Assembly (NCBI GenBank): GCA_002419385.1
Contig: DIFZ01000008.1
Span: 1 to 36,610 of the forward strand
Reading direction: 5' to 3'
DNA from: Geobacter sp. UBA5735
GTDB taxonomy: Bacteria; Desulfobacterota; Desulfuromonadia; Geobacterales; Geobacteraceae
Length of the DNA: 36,610 nt
Program-made: the position numbers and the translations under genes
The notes under the pieces: generated by a model
The model's input: only the letters and a program-made list of their open reading frames with translations
Database searches by the model: none
What the model was told of the DNA's origin: nothing
Shown: positions 7,870 to 16,318 of the stretch, piece after piece
Layout of the letters: the number at the start of each line of letters is the position of its first letter
Position numbering within the stretch: position 1 is the first letter of the stretch

Positions 7870-9924
7870 TTAAGCGCGCTGATCCTCATTGCCGCCGCTC
7901 ACAAGGCAGCGGTATCTTCCCAGCGCCATCAGGGGGAAACAGTTGCGGTAGATGTGGTACTTGATCATGAAATACTTCGGGAAGCCCGTGCCGGTAAACT
8001 GATCCTCTTCCCAGGCACCGTCGTGTTTCTGGTTGGCGATCAGGTACTGGATGCCCCGTTCGACAGACGAAGAGTTCACCTCGCCGGCCGACATCAACGC
8101 CAGCAGCGCCCAGGCTGTCTGGGATGGTGTGCTCTCTCCGATGCCGGCAAGAGCAGTGTCATGATAGGATTCGCACGTCTCACCCCAGCCGCCGTCACTG
8201 TTCTGCTTTGACTTCAGCCAGTTAACGGCCTTGCGGATGTAGGGCTGGCCCGGGTCTTCACCGATGGCCTGCAAACCGCACAACACGGACCATGTGCCGT
8301 AAATGTAATTGACTCCCCAACGACCCCACCACGGACCCCGGAGGTCCTGGTTCTTTTTCAGGAACTGGAGCGCGCGGACTGCGGCCGGGTCATCCTTGGG
8401 AAAACCGAAGGTTCCCATCAGTTCAAGCATTCTTCCGGTGAGATCCGCTGTCGGCGGATCGATCAGGGCTTCCAGGTCGGCGAAGGGGATCTTGTTCAGG
8501 ATATGTTTGGTGTTGTCCTTGTCGAAGGCGCCCCAGCCGCCGTTCTTGCTCTGCATGCCGAGACACCAGCGGATTCCCCGTTCGATGGCGGCGTTCATCG
8601 CCGTGCCGTCCTTTACCTTCACATCCTTGATTGCCATCATGACGATTCCGGAGTCGTCCACATCAGGATACCAGTCGTTGAGGAACTCGAATGCCCAGCC
8701 TCCCGGTTCCAGGTCCGGGCACTTGATCTTCCAGTCGCCCGGCTTGCGCACTTCATGGTCCAGCAGCCATTGGGCCGCCTTTGCCAGGGAGGGGTGGTCA
8801 TTCGGCACTCCAGCGTCCATCAGTCCTTTCAGCGCAAGCGCCGTATCCCAAACCGGTGAAATGCAGGACTGGAGCACGATGCTGTCGTCATTCTCTATGC
8901 AGAAGTTTGCCAGCGCATCCAGGCCCTTCTGCACCGCGGGATGGTCATTGGCATACCCCAGGCAGTTGAGGGCAAGGATTGAGTTGAGCATGGCCGGTTG
9001 AATCCCGCCCCAGTCGCCGCTCGTCTCCTGGTGGTCCAGCACCCATTTCTCGGCCATAGCCATCGCTTTTTTCATGAATGGCCTGATGGGGCTTCGCTCA
9101 TAGACCTTCAGCAGGTGATCGACGCCGATGAAAATGTTCTTCCACGTCAGGATGCCTTCTTCTTTGGTAAACGTGTAGTCGGTCGGGCGCGGCGGTCTTA
9201 CGTAGAGTTCCTGCACGCGCGCCCACGGCGGCAGTTTCCGGACCGGACGTTTGGCCATGACGAGTGAGAGCGGAATGATGGTTGCCCGCGACCAGCTGGA
9301 GAACTCGTACATATTGAGATAGGCCCAGTTGGGAAGCAGGGACAGTTCGATGGGCATCGAGGGGACGCCGAACCAGGCGAATTCACCGAACAGGGCGAGG
9401 AATATCTTGGTGAAAACCCGGCTCTTGATGATGCCGCCCTTGTCGAGTATGAACGACCTGGCTTTTTCCATGGCAGGATGATCGGGCCCGTATCCGGCCA
9501 GTTTCAGGGCAAAATAAGCCTCGATAGTGGTGGAAAGATCTCCCGCTCCTCCATAATGTATGGTCCAGAAGCCCTCGTCCGTCTGTTTGCTCAGGATATA
9601 GTTCGCCAGTTTCCTTTCCCGGCTTTTGTCGACCATGCCCAGGAAATGGAACAGCATTATGTATTCGGCGCTTATGGTTACATTGGACTCCAGTTCAGCC
9701 CACCAGTAACCTTCGGGCAGCTGCTCGCGAAAGAAGAATTCGCAGCTTTGCTCTATGGCCACGTCAAGGGGGCTGTTGGTCCCCATGTTTTTCTTTTTCC
9801 AGATGGAAGCCGGGAGATGGTGGACCTTCGCTCCTTGCCGTGCGGGGATGGCTTCGGGTTTGTCAGCAGTCATGCGGTTGAAAGATGTCAATGCATGGGA
9901 AATGGGATGTTTGCAGGGTTTCAT
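7870..9924 (-). CDS. shc: Squalene-hopene cyclase
   Basis: Shc cyclises squalene to hopene/hopanol in the inner membrane. The protein shows the terpene cyclase fold with repeated QW motifs (for example QTDEGFWT, QSKNGGWGAF, QNSDGGWGE, QKHDGAW) and the conserved SPVWDTALAL. The acid motif that protonates squalene is YPDVDDSG (Asp at 421, 423, 424); in most bacterial enzymes it reads DxDDTA, so Ser-Gly here is a conservative but notable change. The start at 9924 (684 residues) is preferred because GGAG lies 9 bases upstream of that ATG. ATGs at 10017 and 9939 and a TTG at 10029 are in frame but have weaker or no ribosome sites. It is the first gene of the leftward hopanoid operon and diverges from hpnN. 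Confidence 0.95.
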   Translation of the reverse strand: MKPCKHPISHALTSFNRMTADKPEAIPARQGAKVHHLPASIWKKKNMGTNSPLDVAIEQSCEFFFREQLPEGYWWAELESNVTISAEYIMLFHFLGMVDKSRERKLANYILSKQTDEGFWTIHYGGAGDLSTTIEAYFALKLAGYGPDHPAMEKARSFILDKGGIIKSRVFTKIFLALFGEFAWFGVPSMPIELSLLPNWAYLNMYEFSSWSRATIIPLSLVMAKRPVRKLPPWARVQELYVRPPRPTDYTFTKEEGILTWKNIFIGVDHLLKVYERSPIRPFMKKAMAMAEKWVLDHQETSGDWGGIQPAMLNSILALNCLGYANDHPAVQKGLDALANFCIENDDSIVLQSCISPVWDTALALKGLMDAGVPNDHPSLAKAAQWLLDHEVRKPGDWKIKCPDLEPGGWAFEFLNDWYPDVDDSGIVMMAIKDVKVKDGTAMNAAIERGIRWCLGMQSKNGGWGAFDKDNTKHILNKIPFADLEALIDPPTADLTGRMLELMGTFGFPKDDPAAVRALQFLKKNQDLRGPWWGRWGVNYIYGTWSVLCGLQAIGEDPGQPYIRKAVNWLKSKQNSDGGWGETCESYHDTALAGIGESTPSQTAWALLALMSAGEVNSSSVERGIQYLIANQKHDGAWEEDQFTGTGFPKYFMIKYHIYRNCFPLMALGRYRCLVSGGNEDQRA

Positions 9925-10030
9925 TCCTGTGAGCTCCATAATAAACAGTGGGCAGTCGCCATGGTTTTCATGGGACACAATAAGCCATTCTATAGAATAA
10001 TTGTGCATATCTAGCATATTTTTCCGCAAA

Positions 10031-10059
10031 GGTATACACTTTTTCTTGTTTGGTGATAA
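10031..10059 (-). promoter_or_regulatory. Possible sigma70-type promoter for the shc operon
   Basis: On the minus strand TTATCA (10059-10054) and TATACC (10036-10031) are separated by 17 bases in an AT-rich stretch upstream of shc. Transcription would begin near 10024, giving a leader of about 100 bases to the preferred shc start. This is pattern matching only. Confidence 0.35.
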
Positions 10060-10111
10060 ATAGATTAATGATAACGACAGGTTGTGTGGGGGTGGTCTGT
10101 GGCGGCCATGG

Positions 10112-10140
10112 TTGATTTCAAGCAGCGGCTATGGTACGCT
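10112..10140 (+). promoter_or_regulatory. Possible sigma70-type promoter for hpnN
   Basis: TTGATT (10112-10117) and TACGCT (10135-10140) are spaced by 17 bases, 32 bases before the hpnN ATG. The -10 element matches only the TAnnnT core. It would be back to back with the proposed shc promoter. Confidence 0.3.
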
Positions 10141-10171
10141 CAGTGGTCAAATTTCGGAGGGTGATGAACAA

Positions 10172-12919
10172 ATGATCAACAAAAACGAAAAAGCCGGCGG
10201 ACTTTTCGGCATAGTCAGCCGCTTTCCCTTGGCCACCATATTCGTTGCACTGCTCGCGTCCCTCTTGTCGCTGCAGTACACCAGGAACAATCTGGAGATG
10301 CTGACCGGCAGGGATGACCTGATGCCGAAGAACAGCACGTTCCATCGCGATTACCGGGAGTACCGGCAGGAATTCGGCGATCAGGAAGAGATAGTCGTCG
10401 TCATGGAGAGCGCTGATTCCGAGGCCGTGGGGCGTTTCGGACTCGAGCTTCAGGGGCGGCTCAGCAAGAGAACAGACCTGTTCAGGGAAGTGTCCTATCC
10501 GTATGCGCTGCCCTATTTCAAGAAGAATGGCCTCTTGTTCATGTCCTCTGAGGAACTGCATTCGCTGCGCGACAAGCTTGCCAAGGCGAAACCCGTTCTG
10601 AAAGACCTGGCGGCGTCACCTTCGGTGCAGACCCTTTTCACCTCCCTGACACGAGGAATGGAGGACTGTCTGAGGGAGCAGCCGGGAGCGCCGGGCGCCG
10701 ATGAGCGGATTGCCGGGCTCGCTTTCATGCTCGGGAAGCTTGGCGACGGTTTCCAGCGTTTCGGTAAGGAAGGGATAGGGACTGTTTCCCTTGACAGCTT
10801 CTTTCTCGGCAGCGGTCCCGGCGGGGAGGAATCCGCTCTTGCAAATGCTGCGAAGCAGCAGATCATCACGATACTGCCGGTCAAGGAAGCCGGCAGCTTC
10901 GTGCTTGCGGAAAAAGCCATTGCGGCTGTGCGCGCAGAACTCCGCTCGCTGTCTGCCGATCCCGGATTCAAGGGAGTCAAGGCCGGTCTTACCGGGGTGC
11001 CGGTGCTGGAGTACGAGGAGATCGCCACGAGCCAGCGCGATATTGCTCTTGCCACCGTGGTTTCCATAATCCTGACCGTAATACTTCTCCTGTTTGCTTT
11101 TCGCGGTATCGCGAACGCTCTTGCAGCGACGGGCGCGCTGCTGGTAGCCATTGCCGTTTCCTTCGGCATGGCGACCCTGGTGGTCGGCCATCTGAATATT
11201 CTGTCCATGGTTTTTGCCGTGATGCTGATCGGGATCGGCATCGAGTATGGTATACAGATCGTGCTGCGCTATCAGGAGGAACTCAACAAAGGGAAGCAAC
11301 GGCTCGAGTCTCTCCGTACCGCGGTGAACAGAAACATCTGGCCCATATCAATGGCGGCTGCCACGGTAGCAGCTGCGTTCCTGACTTTTGTCCTTACCGA
11401 CTTCAAGGGGATCGCTGAACTGGGCGTCATCGCAGCGATCGGCATAGCCGTCTGCGTCCTGGTCACCTTCACGGTGCTCCCTGCCATGCTCGTTCTCCCG
11501 ATCAGCTATGGAAAACGGAACCGCAAGACAATCATATCCGCTACTCCTGTTGCAGACGGAGCCGTTGATGCCGCGGTACATGTCTCGCCCATACGGAAAG
11601 CCATCCGCAAGATCCTGTTCGGCCACCCGCGGGTTGTGCTCGCCGTTACGGCACTCCTTTGCATCGCTTCTCTCTTCCCTCTTTCCCGGATCGAGTTCGA
11701 CTATAATCTGCTCAATCTGCAGGCTAGGGGACTGGAGTCCGTCACCTATGCGCGGAAGCTGATGAGAAGTTCGGAAAATTCGGGCTATTTCGCCGTGGCC
11801 ATGGCTCCTTCCCTCCAGGAGGCCGCTCGCAGGGCCAAGGCGCTGTCGTCGCTCCCGACCGTCGATCACGTGGTCTGCCTGGAGTCGTTCGTTCCCGGTG
11901 ACCAGGACAGAAAGCTGGCAGAAATTGCGCTCATACGTGCGGATCTTGCCGATGTGAGGCCTTCGGCCTACGACGAGGATTTGCGGGTCATGGAGCTGCC
12001 GACGGTCTTTGAGGATTTCCGTGCCACAACCGAACGGTTCGTGCAGCGCCTGGAGCGCGAGCAGAAGCCTGAGGCAAAAGACATGGCAGGGTTCCTGCGC
12101 GTACTTGACAGGTTCTTTGCCGGGCTGGAGAAGGAAAAAGACGGGAATGCCCTGGGAATGCTGCGGAATTTCCAGGGAGACATGATGGCGGGATTGCCGG
12201 CGAAACTGGAGACGCTGAAAAACAGCCTTCCCTCCTCCCGGGTATCCCTTGCCGACGTGCCTGATGAGTTGCGCGGGCGATTTGTGGGCAGAACGGGGAA
12301 ATACCTGCTCCAGATCGCACCCAAACATGAGATTTTCGACCGTGTACCGCTGGAGGCGTTTCTTCATGATGTGCGGAAGCTTGAGCCCAAAGCAACCGGG
12401 GAACCGGTCATGGTGTACGAGTCAATGACCATAATGCGGGACTCGTACCGCGGAGCCTTTGCCTATGCTTTCCTGGCAATACTGCTCATTTTGCTTGTGA
12501 CATTCCGGAGTGTCAGATATGCGGTGATCGGTCTCGTTCCCCTGGTAGTGGGCATGCTTTTCATGGTCAGCGGCATGTGGCTGTTCGGAATCCAGTTCAA
12601 TTCGGCCAATATTATCGTCATGCCGCTGGTGCTCGGGATTGCCGTGGATTCAGGCATCTATATCATCAACCGGTTCCGCCGGGAAGGCGAAAGCGGTTAT
12701 GAGGTCGTCGTGAGCAGCACCGGACGGGGGGTGTTCTACAACACCCTGACCATCATGATCAGTTTTGGCGCCCTGATGGTGGCTCATCACCAGGGGGTTT
12801 TCAGTATTGGTGCGGCAATGTCGCTGGGCATGATTGCCTGCCAGATCGCGTTCATCGTCACGCTTCCGGCGGCACTGGCGCTGTTCGGGGAAAAACGCCA
12901 GCCACGTGAAGAAAGATGA
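10172..12919 (+). CDS. hpnN: HpnN, hopanoid-associated RND transporter
   Basis: A 915-residue RND-superfamily membrane protein of the HpnN/MMPL class, known to move hopanoids from the inner to the outer membrane. Helix 1 is at about residues 17-36. A large periplasmic domain follows, then a first transmembrane bundle with LIGIGIEYGIQ (around 353), a second periplasmic domain, and a second bundle with VLGIAVDSGIY (around 820). This duplicated GI(G/A)-(E/D) motif is the RND internal repeat. The ATG at 10172 has GGAGG at 10156-10160; the open frame extends to 10082 without a better start. Its last four bases overlap the start of the methyltransferase gene (ATGA), so the two are coupled. It is divergent from shc, which supports shared control of hopanoid synthesis and export. 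Confidence 0.92.
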   Translation: MINKNEKAGGLFGIVSRFPLATIFVALLASLLSLQYTRNNLEMLTGRDDLMPKNSTFHRDYREYRQEFGDQEEIVVVMESADSEAVGRFGLELQGRLSKRTDLFREVSYPYALPYFKKNGLLFMSSEELHSLRDKLAKAKPVLKDLAASPSVQTLFTSLTRGMEDCLREQPGAPGADERIAGLAFMLGKLGDGFQRFGKEGIGTVSLDSFFLGSGPGGEESALANAAKQQIITILPVKEAGSFVLAEKAIAAVRAELRSLSADPGFKGVKAGLTGVPVLEYEEIATSQRDIALATVVSIILTVILLLFAFRGIANALAATGALLVAIAVSFGMATLVVGHLNILSMVFAVMLIGIGIEYGIQIVLRYQEELNKGKQRLESLRTAVNRNIWPISMAAATVAAAFLTFVLTDFKGIAELGVIAAIGIAVCVLVTFTVLPAMLVLPISYGKRNRKTIISATPVADGAVDAAVHVSPIRKAIRKILFGHPRVVLAVTALLCIASLFPLSRIEFDYNLLNLQARGLESVTYARKLMRSSENSGYFAVAMAPSLQEAARRAKALSSLPTVDHVVCLESFVPGDQDRKLAEIALIRADLADVRPSAYDEDLRVMELPTVFEDFRATTERFVQRLEREQKPEAKDMAGFLRVLDRFFAGLEKEKDGNALGMLRNFQGDMMAGLPAKLETLKNSLPSSRVSLADVPDELRGRFVGRTGKYLLQIAPKHEIFDRVPLEAFLHDVRKLEPKATGEPVMVYESMTIMRDSYRGAFAYAFLAILLILLVTFRSVRYAVIGLVPLVVGMLFMVSGMWLFGIQFNSANIIVMPLVLGIAVDSGIYIINRFRREGESGYEVVVSSTGRGVFYNTLTIMISFGALMVAHHQGVFSIGAAMSLGMIACQIAFIVTLPAALALFGEKRQPREER

Positions 12920-13500
12920 AACCTGAGGGGCTGGGAGGCGCCGTAGGGCTGTCCCATCTGTTCCTGTGCCGCGTGGTGCGTGCGGGTGATGTGGTGGTGG
13001 ATGCCACCTGCGGCAACGGTTTCGACACGTTGTTCCTGGCGCGGCTGGTGGGGGAACGGGGCAGGGTATGGGCGTTCGACATACAGCCTGAAGCGATCAG
13101 GTCGACTGAAAAGAGGCTGTTTGACGCAGGCTGTCTTTCGTGGGTAAAGCTGGTCAATGCGGGGCATGAACTCCTCGCCGACCAGGTGAGGGAAAACGTG
13201 AGGGCTGCCGTCTTCAACCTCGGCTTTCTGCCGGGCGGGAACGGTGGCGTTGTCACCGGAGAAAAAACGACACTGGCCGCGCTGGATCAGGCGGCAGGAA
13301 TGCTCCTCCCGGGAGGCGTCATAACCGTTGCCCTGTATACCGGACATCCGGGCGGGGCGGAAGAGGCCGCTCTTGCCGAGCACTGGGCTGCCAACCTTCC
13401 GTCCCGCGGCTTCAACTCGTGGAAAAGCCGCCAGCTGAACCGCTCTGCCCTGGCGCCGTACGTCATTGTTGTGGAAAAGCAGCCCTCCCGGCAGTCATAA
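12916..13500 (+). CDS. SAM-dependent methyltransferase of the YtqB/MnmM family (tRNA wobble uridine)
   Basis: The 194-residue Rossmann methyltransferase has the SAM motif VVDATCGNGFDT (27-38), the acidic ribose-binding FDIQPEA (53-59) and the family-specific FNLGFLPGGNGG (99-110), in which Asn-Leu-Gly-(Phe/Tyr)-Leu-Pro-Gly marks the rRNA_methylase/YtqB group. In Bacillus this family is MnmM, which methylates 5-aminomethyl-2-thiouridine in tRNA; applying that here is inference. It starts within the hpnN stop (ATGA overlap), so its translation is coupled to hpnN although no functional connection to hopanoids is obvious. Confidence 0.85.
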   Translation: MKPEGLGGAVGLSHLFLCRVVRAGDVVVDATCGNGFDTLFLARLVGERGRVWAFDIQPEAIRSTEKRLFDAGCLSWVKLVNAGHELLADQVRENVRAAVFNLGFLPGGNGGVVTGEKTTLAALDQAAGMLLPGGVITVALYTGHPGGAEEAALAEHWAANLPSRGFNSWKSRQLNRSALAPYVIVVEKQPSRQS

Positions 13501-13517
13501 ACCTGGCGCAAGGGGAC

Positions 13518-14156
13518 TCACGCACGCTTGACGCTTACCCTCACCATTCCTTCATATGACTTCAAAGCATCGTGGAGATTCTGCCTCGACAGGGTTTCGC
13601 TGTTTTTCAGCATCTGCAGGTCTTTTGCCCAGAAATCCTCGCCGAATCTGCCGAAATAATCCATGAGGAACTGCGAATCGACATAGACCCCCCGCACCAG
13701 GAAGGATTCTCCCAGGTCGGCCATGACCTGGTTGAACAGTTTCAGCTGGATGACTCCCTCGCTGTCTCCCAGGTCCCCTCCCTCTTCATGGTAGGTTATG
13801 GAGCTGCGCATCCAGGACAGGCCGTCTCCCCTCATGGCGGCGCCCACCAGTCCCGGCATTGAGGCGGAAAGCGCAACGATAGCGCCGTCCCTGATAATCG
13901 CTTCATCAATATTGTCCACGGGGCTGTTGTTGATGAAAAACACCTTTATATCCTTCCTTACGTATTCTGGATCAATCCCGAACTGATCGCACAGCAGTTC
14001 TCTCAAGCTGCATCCGGTCTTGACCCTCACATGACACCCTTTCTGGAGCAGGGTGCAGAGTCTCGGCAGCAGATCAGCGTCCGGTATCAGAGTAAGTTTG
14101 AAGGTGTTGTCAGCCGCAGTTACATCGGCCATTTCCGGGGTGGTTCCGTTTTTCAT
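13518..14156 (-). CDS. Conserved-looking protein of unknown function, possible beta-grasp-like N-terminal part
   Basis: I do not recognise this 212-residue protein. The start at 14156 has GAGG 8 bases upstream. Residues 20-105 (a strand, CSLRELLCDQFGI, then IKVFFINNSPVDNIDEAIIRDGAIVAL) recall the ThiS/MoaD/TGS beta-grasp layout, where a (I/V)N(G/N)xPV turn is followed by an acidic helix and a DGxxVAL strand. There is no C-terminal Gly-Gly, so sulfur carriage is not implied. Residues 110-212 are charged with no clear motif. No signal peptide or membrane segment is seen. It sits 3' of and convergent to the methyltransferase gene, and downstream of tetR on the same strand with a 71-base gap, so it may be cotranscribed with the regulator. 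Confidence 0.7.
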   Translation of the reverse strand: MKNGTTPEMADVTAADNTFKLTLIPDADLLPRLCTLLQKGCHVRVKTGCSLRELLCDQFGIDPEYVRKDIKVFFINNSPVDNIDEAIIRDGAIVALSASMPGLVGAAMRGDGLSWMRSSITYHEEGGDLGDSEGVIQLKLFNQVMADLGESFLVRGVYVDSQFLMDYFGRFGEDFWAKDLQMLKNSETLSRQNLHDALKSYEGMVRVSVKRA

Positions 14157-14227
14157 CGCAATTACCTCGTGTGGTTTGAATGAACTGCACAATGAGAAGC
14201 ATCCAGTTTTCGGTGAAGCCAGGCTTT

Positions 14228-14806
14228 TCAGATGATACGGTCGAAAAACACGGAGACGAAATTCCGCAGCGGATCAGGTGATTTCATAACCTTGGAAATC
14301 AGCAGGGCGCCTTCAAAACCGGTCAGGAAATATTCCGCGATATCCCGGGGAGATCTGTCGGCGGCGATTTCCCCGGCTTCGCCGGCTTCGGCCAGGCACT
14401 GTTCGAAATGTGCCATCCAGGACTGAAAAATACCTGCCAGCTTCAGGCGGAAATCCTCGCTCTGGTCAGCCAGTTCCTGGCCCATGTTGGCTGCAAGGCA
14501 GCCGATACTGCAATTGTTTTTTTCGAACCGGTCCATGAGGCTTTCCAGGCAGTTCCTGAGACGTGCGAGGGGGGTGTACCCGCTGTCCGTCAGGTAGGAG
14601 GTGAATATCCTGTCGATACCCTCGGCGAAATGGTCGAGAACCTGGAGGCCGAAATCCTGCTTGCTGGAAAAATAGTAATAAAATGAGCCTTTGGGCACAT
14701 TGGCCTGTTTCAGGATGGCTTCGATGCCGGTCGCATTGAACCCTTGCCGTGCAATAATTCCCATGCCGGCCTTGATGATCTGCATTTTTGTTTCTCTGGA
14801 AGACAT
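14228..14806 (-). CDS. TetR/AcrR-family transcriptional repressor
   Basis: A 192-residue regulator with the TetR N-terminal helix-turn-helix (residues about 10-52: AGMGIIARQGFNATGIEAIL, then ANVPKGSFYYYFSSKQDF). The ligand-binding half contains GCLAANMGQELADQS, a pattern shared with NemR/AcuR-like regulators that respond to reactive electrophiles or small organics; two cysteines (98 and 102) lie in or next to it. It is divergent from hpnI, and an inverted repeat lies 11-25 bases before its start codon. Autoregulation and control of hpnI-mla are likely but inferred. The inducer is unknown. Confidence 0.9.
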   Translation of the reverse strand: MSSRETKMQIIKAGMGIIARQGFNATGIEAILKQANVPKGSFYYYFSSKQDFGLQVLDHFAEGIDRIFTSYLTDSGYTPLARLRNCLESLMDRFEKNNCSIGCLAANMGQELADQSEDFRLKLAGIFQSWMAHFEQCLAEAGEAGEIAADRSPRDIAEYFLTGFEGALLISKVMKSPDPLRNFVSVFFDRII

Positions 14807-14816
14807 GGAGCCATAT

Positions 14817-14831
14817 TAGACCGGTCGTCTA
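14817..14831. promoter_or_regulatory. Probable TetR-family operator
   Basis: TAGAC-CGGTC-GTCTA is a 15-bp inverted repeat with 5-bp half-sites, 11 bases before the tetR start codon in the tetR-hpnI intergenic region. The TAGAC/GTCTA half-sites and position match operators of NemR-like TetR repressors. The rest of the gap to hpnI (14832-15037) is AT-rich and contains TATAAT at 14938-14943 without a convincing -35 element. Confidence 0.65.
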
Positions 14832-15037
14832 TAAAAGTAAAGCAATACCCGACAAGGTTGGACTGGGCATTAGTTTCGCTTCACCATGGTGTCAAGTCAT
14901 TTTTTGCTTTACAAGGAAGGATAACTTACGTAAAAATTATAATTTAGTGTATCAAGAGAGCGTTTCGCCGGCCCTTTCACCGGATATCACCGAAGAGTTT
15001 ACTTCTTTCAAGAAAATAACGCTTTCCGGAGATTTCA

Positions 15038-16192
15038 ATGATTGACTCGTTGTTACCATTATTGCCATTTATTTTCATAGCGCCGCCCCTTTTCTACGGA
15101 TTAGCTTCCCTCTACTGCGGCAGGCGCTTCTTCCTCGCCGCGGATTCGGGCGGCACATTTCATCCGCCGGTCTCCATAATTAAACCCGTCAAGGGAGAAG
15201 ATTGCGAGAGCTACGATAATTTCGCGTCTTTCTGCCGCCAGGACTACCCTGTCTACCAGATCATTTTTGCCGTGGCCGCAGCTGACGACCCGGCGGTCCC
15301 CGTTATCAGGCGCCTGATGAACGAGTTTCCCGCCGTGGACCTCGAGCTGGTCGTTGACGGAAGGATATACGGTCCGAATTACAAGGTATCCAACCTGATT
15401 AATGCTTACCCGAAAGCCAAGCACGATATAATAATCATCTGTGACAGCGACATCCGGGTCAGATCTCACTATCTGCGGGAAATCACCAAACACTTCATGG
15501 ACGAAAAGGTCGGGCTCGTTTCTTCACTTTACCGCAGTCCCAGAGTGCAGAATGCCGCAACTGCGATAGAGGCAATGGGGTTCACTGCTGAAATGATCTC
15601 GAATGTGGTGGTGGCATTGCATCTAGAAGGATTGACCTTCGCCCTTGGCGCATCTATGGCGGTTCGGAGAAGGGCGTTGGAAAAGATCGGCGGTTTCAGG
15701 GCTTTGGTGGATTACCTGGCTGATGATTATCACCTGGGCAACATGATCCACCGCGCAGGGTTCAAGCTGGTTCTCTCAGCCTATTTTGTTGAGAGTATCA
15801 TGCAGCGAGAGAGCCTTTGTAGCGTGCTGTCGCGCCAACTTCGTTGGGCCAGGACAATTCGCGCCAGCCGTTCCGCAGGCTACTTCGCTTCCGGCATTAC
15901 CCAGCCGGCCCCGGCGGTGATGCTGGCCCTTGTAGCGAGCGGATTCTCGGCGCCGGGTTGGTACGCTGTCCTGATCCTTGTAATAGTAAGGCTTTTTTGC
16001 GCCACGATTTTCAGCCGGGCTTATGTAAAGGACAACATTTTCCCCCGATTCCTGTGGCTCCTGCCGCTTCGCGATCTGCTTGCTTCGACCATATGGATGC
16101 TTTCTTTCCTGGGCGACAGGGTGGTGTGGCGTTCCCGAGCCTTCGTAGTCATGCCGGGCGGGAAAATCCGCGATATAGGTGCGGCTTATTGA
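15038..16192 (+). CDS. hpnI: HpnI, hopanoid-associated glycosyltransferase (GT2, ceramide glucosyltransferase-like)
   Basis: A 384-residue membrane glycosyltransferase. An N-terminal helix (about 5-25) precedes the GT2 domain: PVSIIKPVKGEDCESYDNF, the donor-binding DSD (136-138), the DD pair at 229-230 (LADDYHLG) and RQLRW (266-270), the (Q/R)XXRW signature of processive and ceramide-type GT2 enzymes. Several C-terminal helices follow (about 285-360). In other bacteria HpnI adds N-acetylglucosamine to bacteriohopanetetrol, with HpnK and HpnJ acting later; neither of those is next to it here. The ATG has GGAG 8 bases upstream. It is divergent from tetR and 126 bases before mlaE, so it may lead the mla operon. 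Confidence 0.88.
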   Translation: MIDSLLPLLPFIFIAPPLFYGLASLYCGRRFFLAADSGGTFHPPVSIIKPVKGEDCESYDNFASFCRQDYPVYQIIFAVAAADDPAVPVIRRLMNEFPAVDLELVVDGRIYGPNYKVSNLINAYPKAKHDIIIICDSDIRVRSHYLREITKHFMDEKVGLVSSLYRSPRVQNAATAIEAMGFTAEMISNVVVALHLEGLTFALGASMAVRRRALEKIGGFRALVDYLADDYHLGNMIHRAGFKLVLSAYFVESIMQRESLCSVLSRQLRWARTIRASRSAGYFASGITQPAPAVMLALVASGFSAPGWYAVLILVIVRLFCATIFSRAYVKDNIFPRFLWLLPLRDLLASTIWMLSFLGDRVVWRSRAFVVMPGGKIRDIGAAY

Positions 16193-16235
16193 AGGCTCCA
16201 TTTTGTCCTGGCAGTTTGTAAGAGATTGACAACGC

Positions 16236-16316
16236 CCGGATAAGTTCGTCCGGAGTCTTTGCGTTTGCCCCTGTATGCATATAAATAGTGCCCATCCGGA
16301 AACTCCGAATAGGCAC
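16236..16316 (+). promoter_or_regulatory. Structured leader with mutually exclusive hairpins before mlaE
   Basis: In the hpnI-mlaE gap, CCGGA (16236-16240) pairs with TCCGG (16249-16253), and a 13-bp stem with two mismatches joins 16288-16300 to 16304-16316 around a 3-base loop. CGGAGT (16251-16256) can instead pair with ACTCCG (16302-16307), which would break both local hairpins. The second hairpin ends 2 bases before the annotated mlaE ATG. This resembles an attenuator or translational switch, but no known riboswitch class was recognised on this strand. Confidence 0.35.
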
Positions 16317-16318
16317 GA

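Noticed and set aside
11348..12367. Minus-strand frame of 339 codons opposite hpnN
   Set aside because: Shadow of the GC-rich hpnN coding sequence; no ribosome site and no known motif.
16240..16285. Minus-strand resemblance to the GEMM/c-di-GMP riboswitch core (ACGCAAAGACTCCGG)
   Set aside because: Only one short segment matches; the paired stems and the tetraloop receptor are not seen, and no gene lies downstream on the minus strand in a suitable position.
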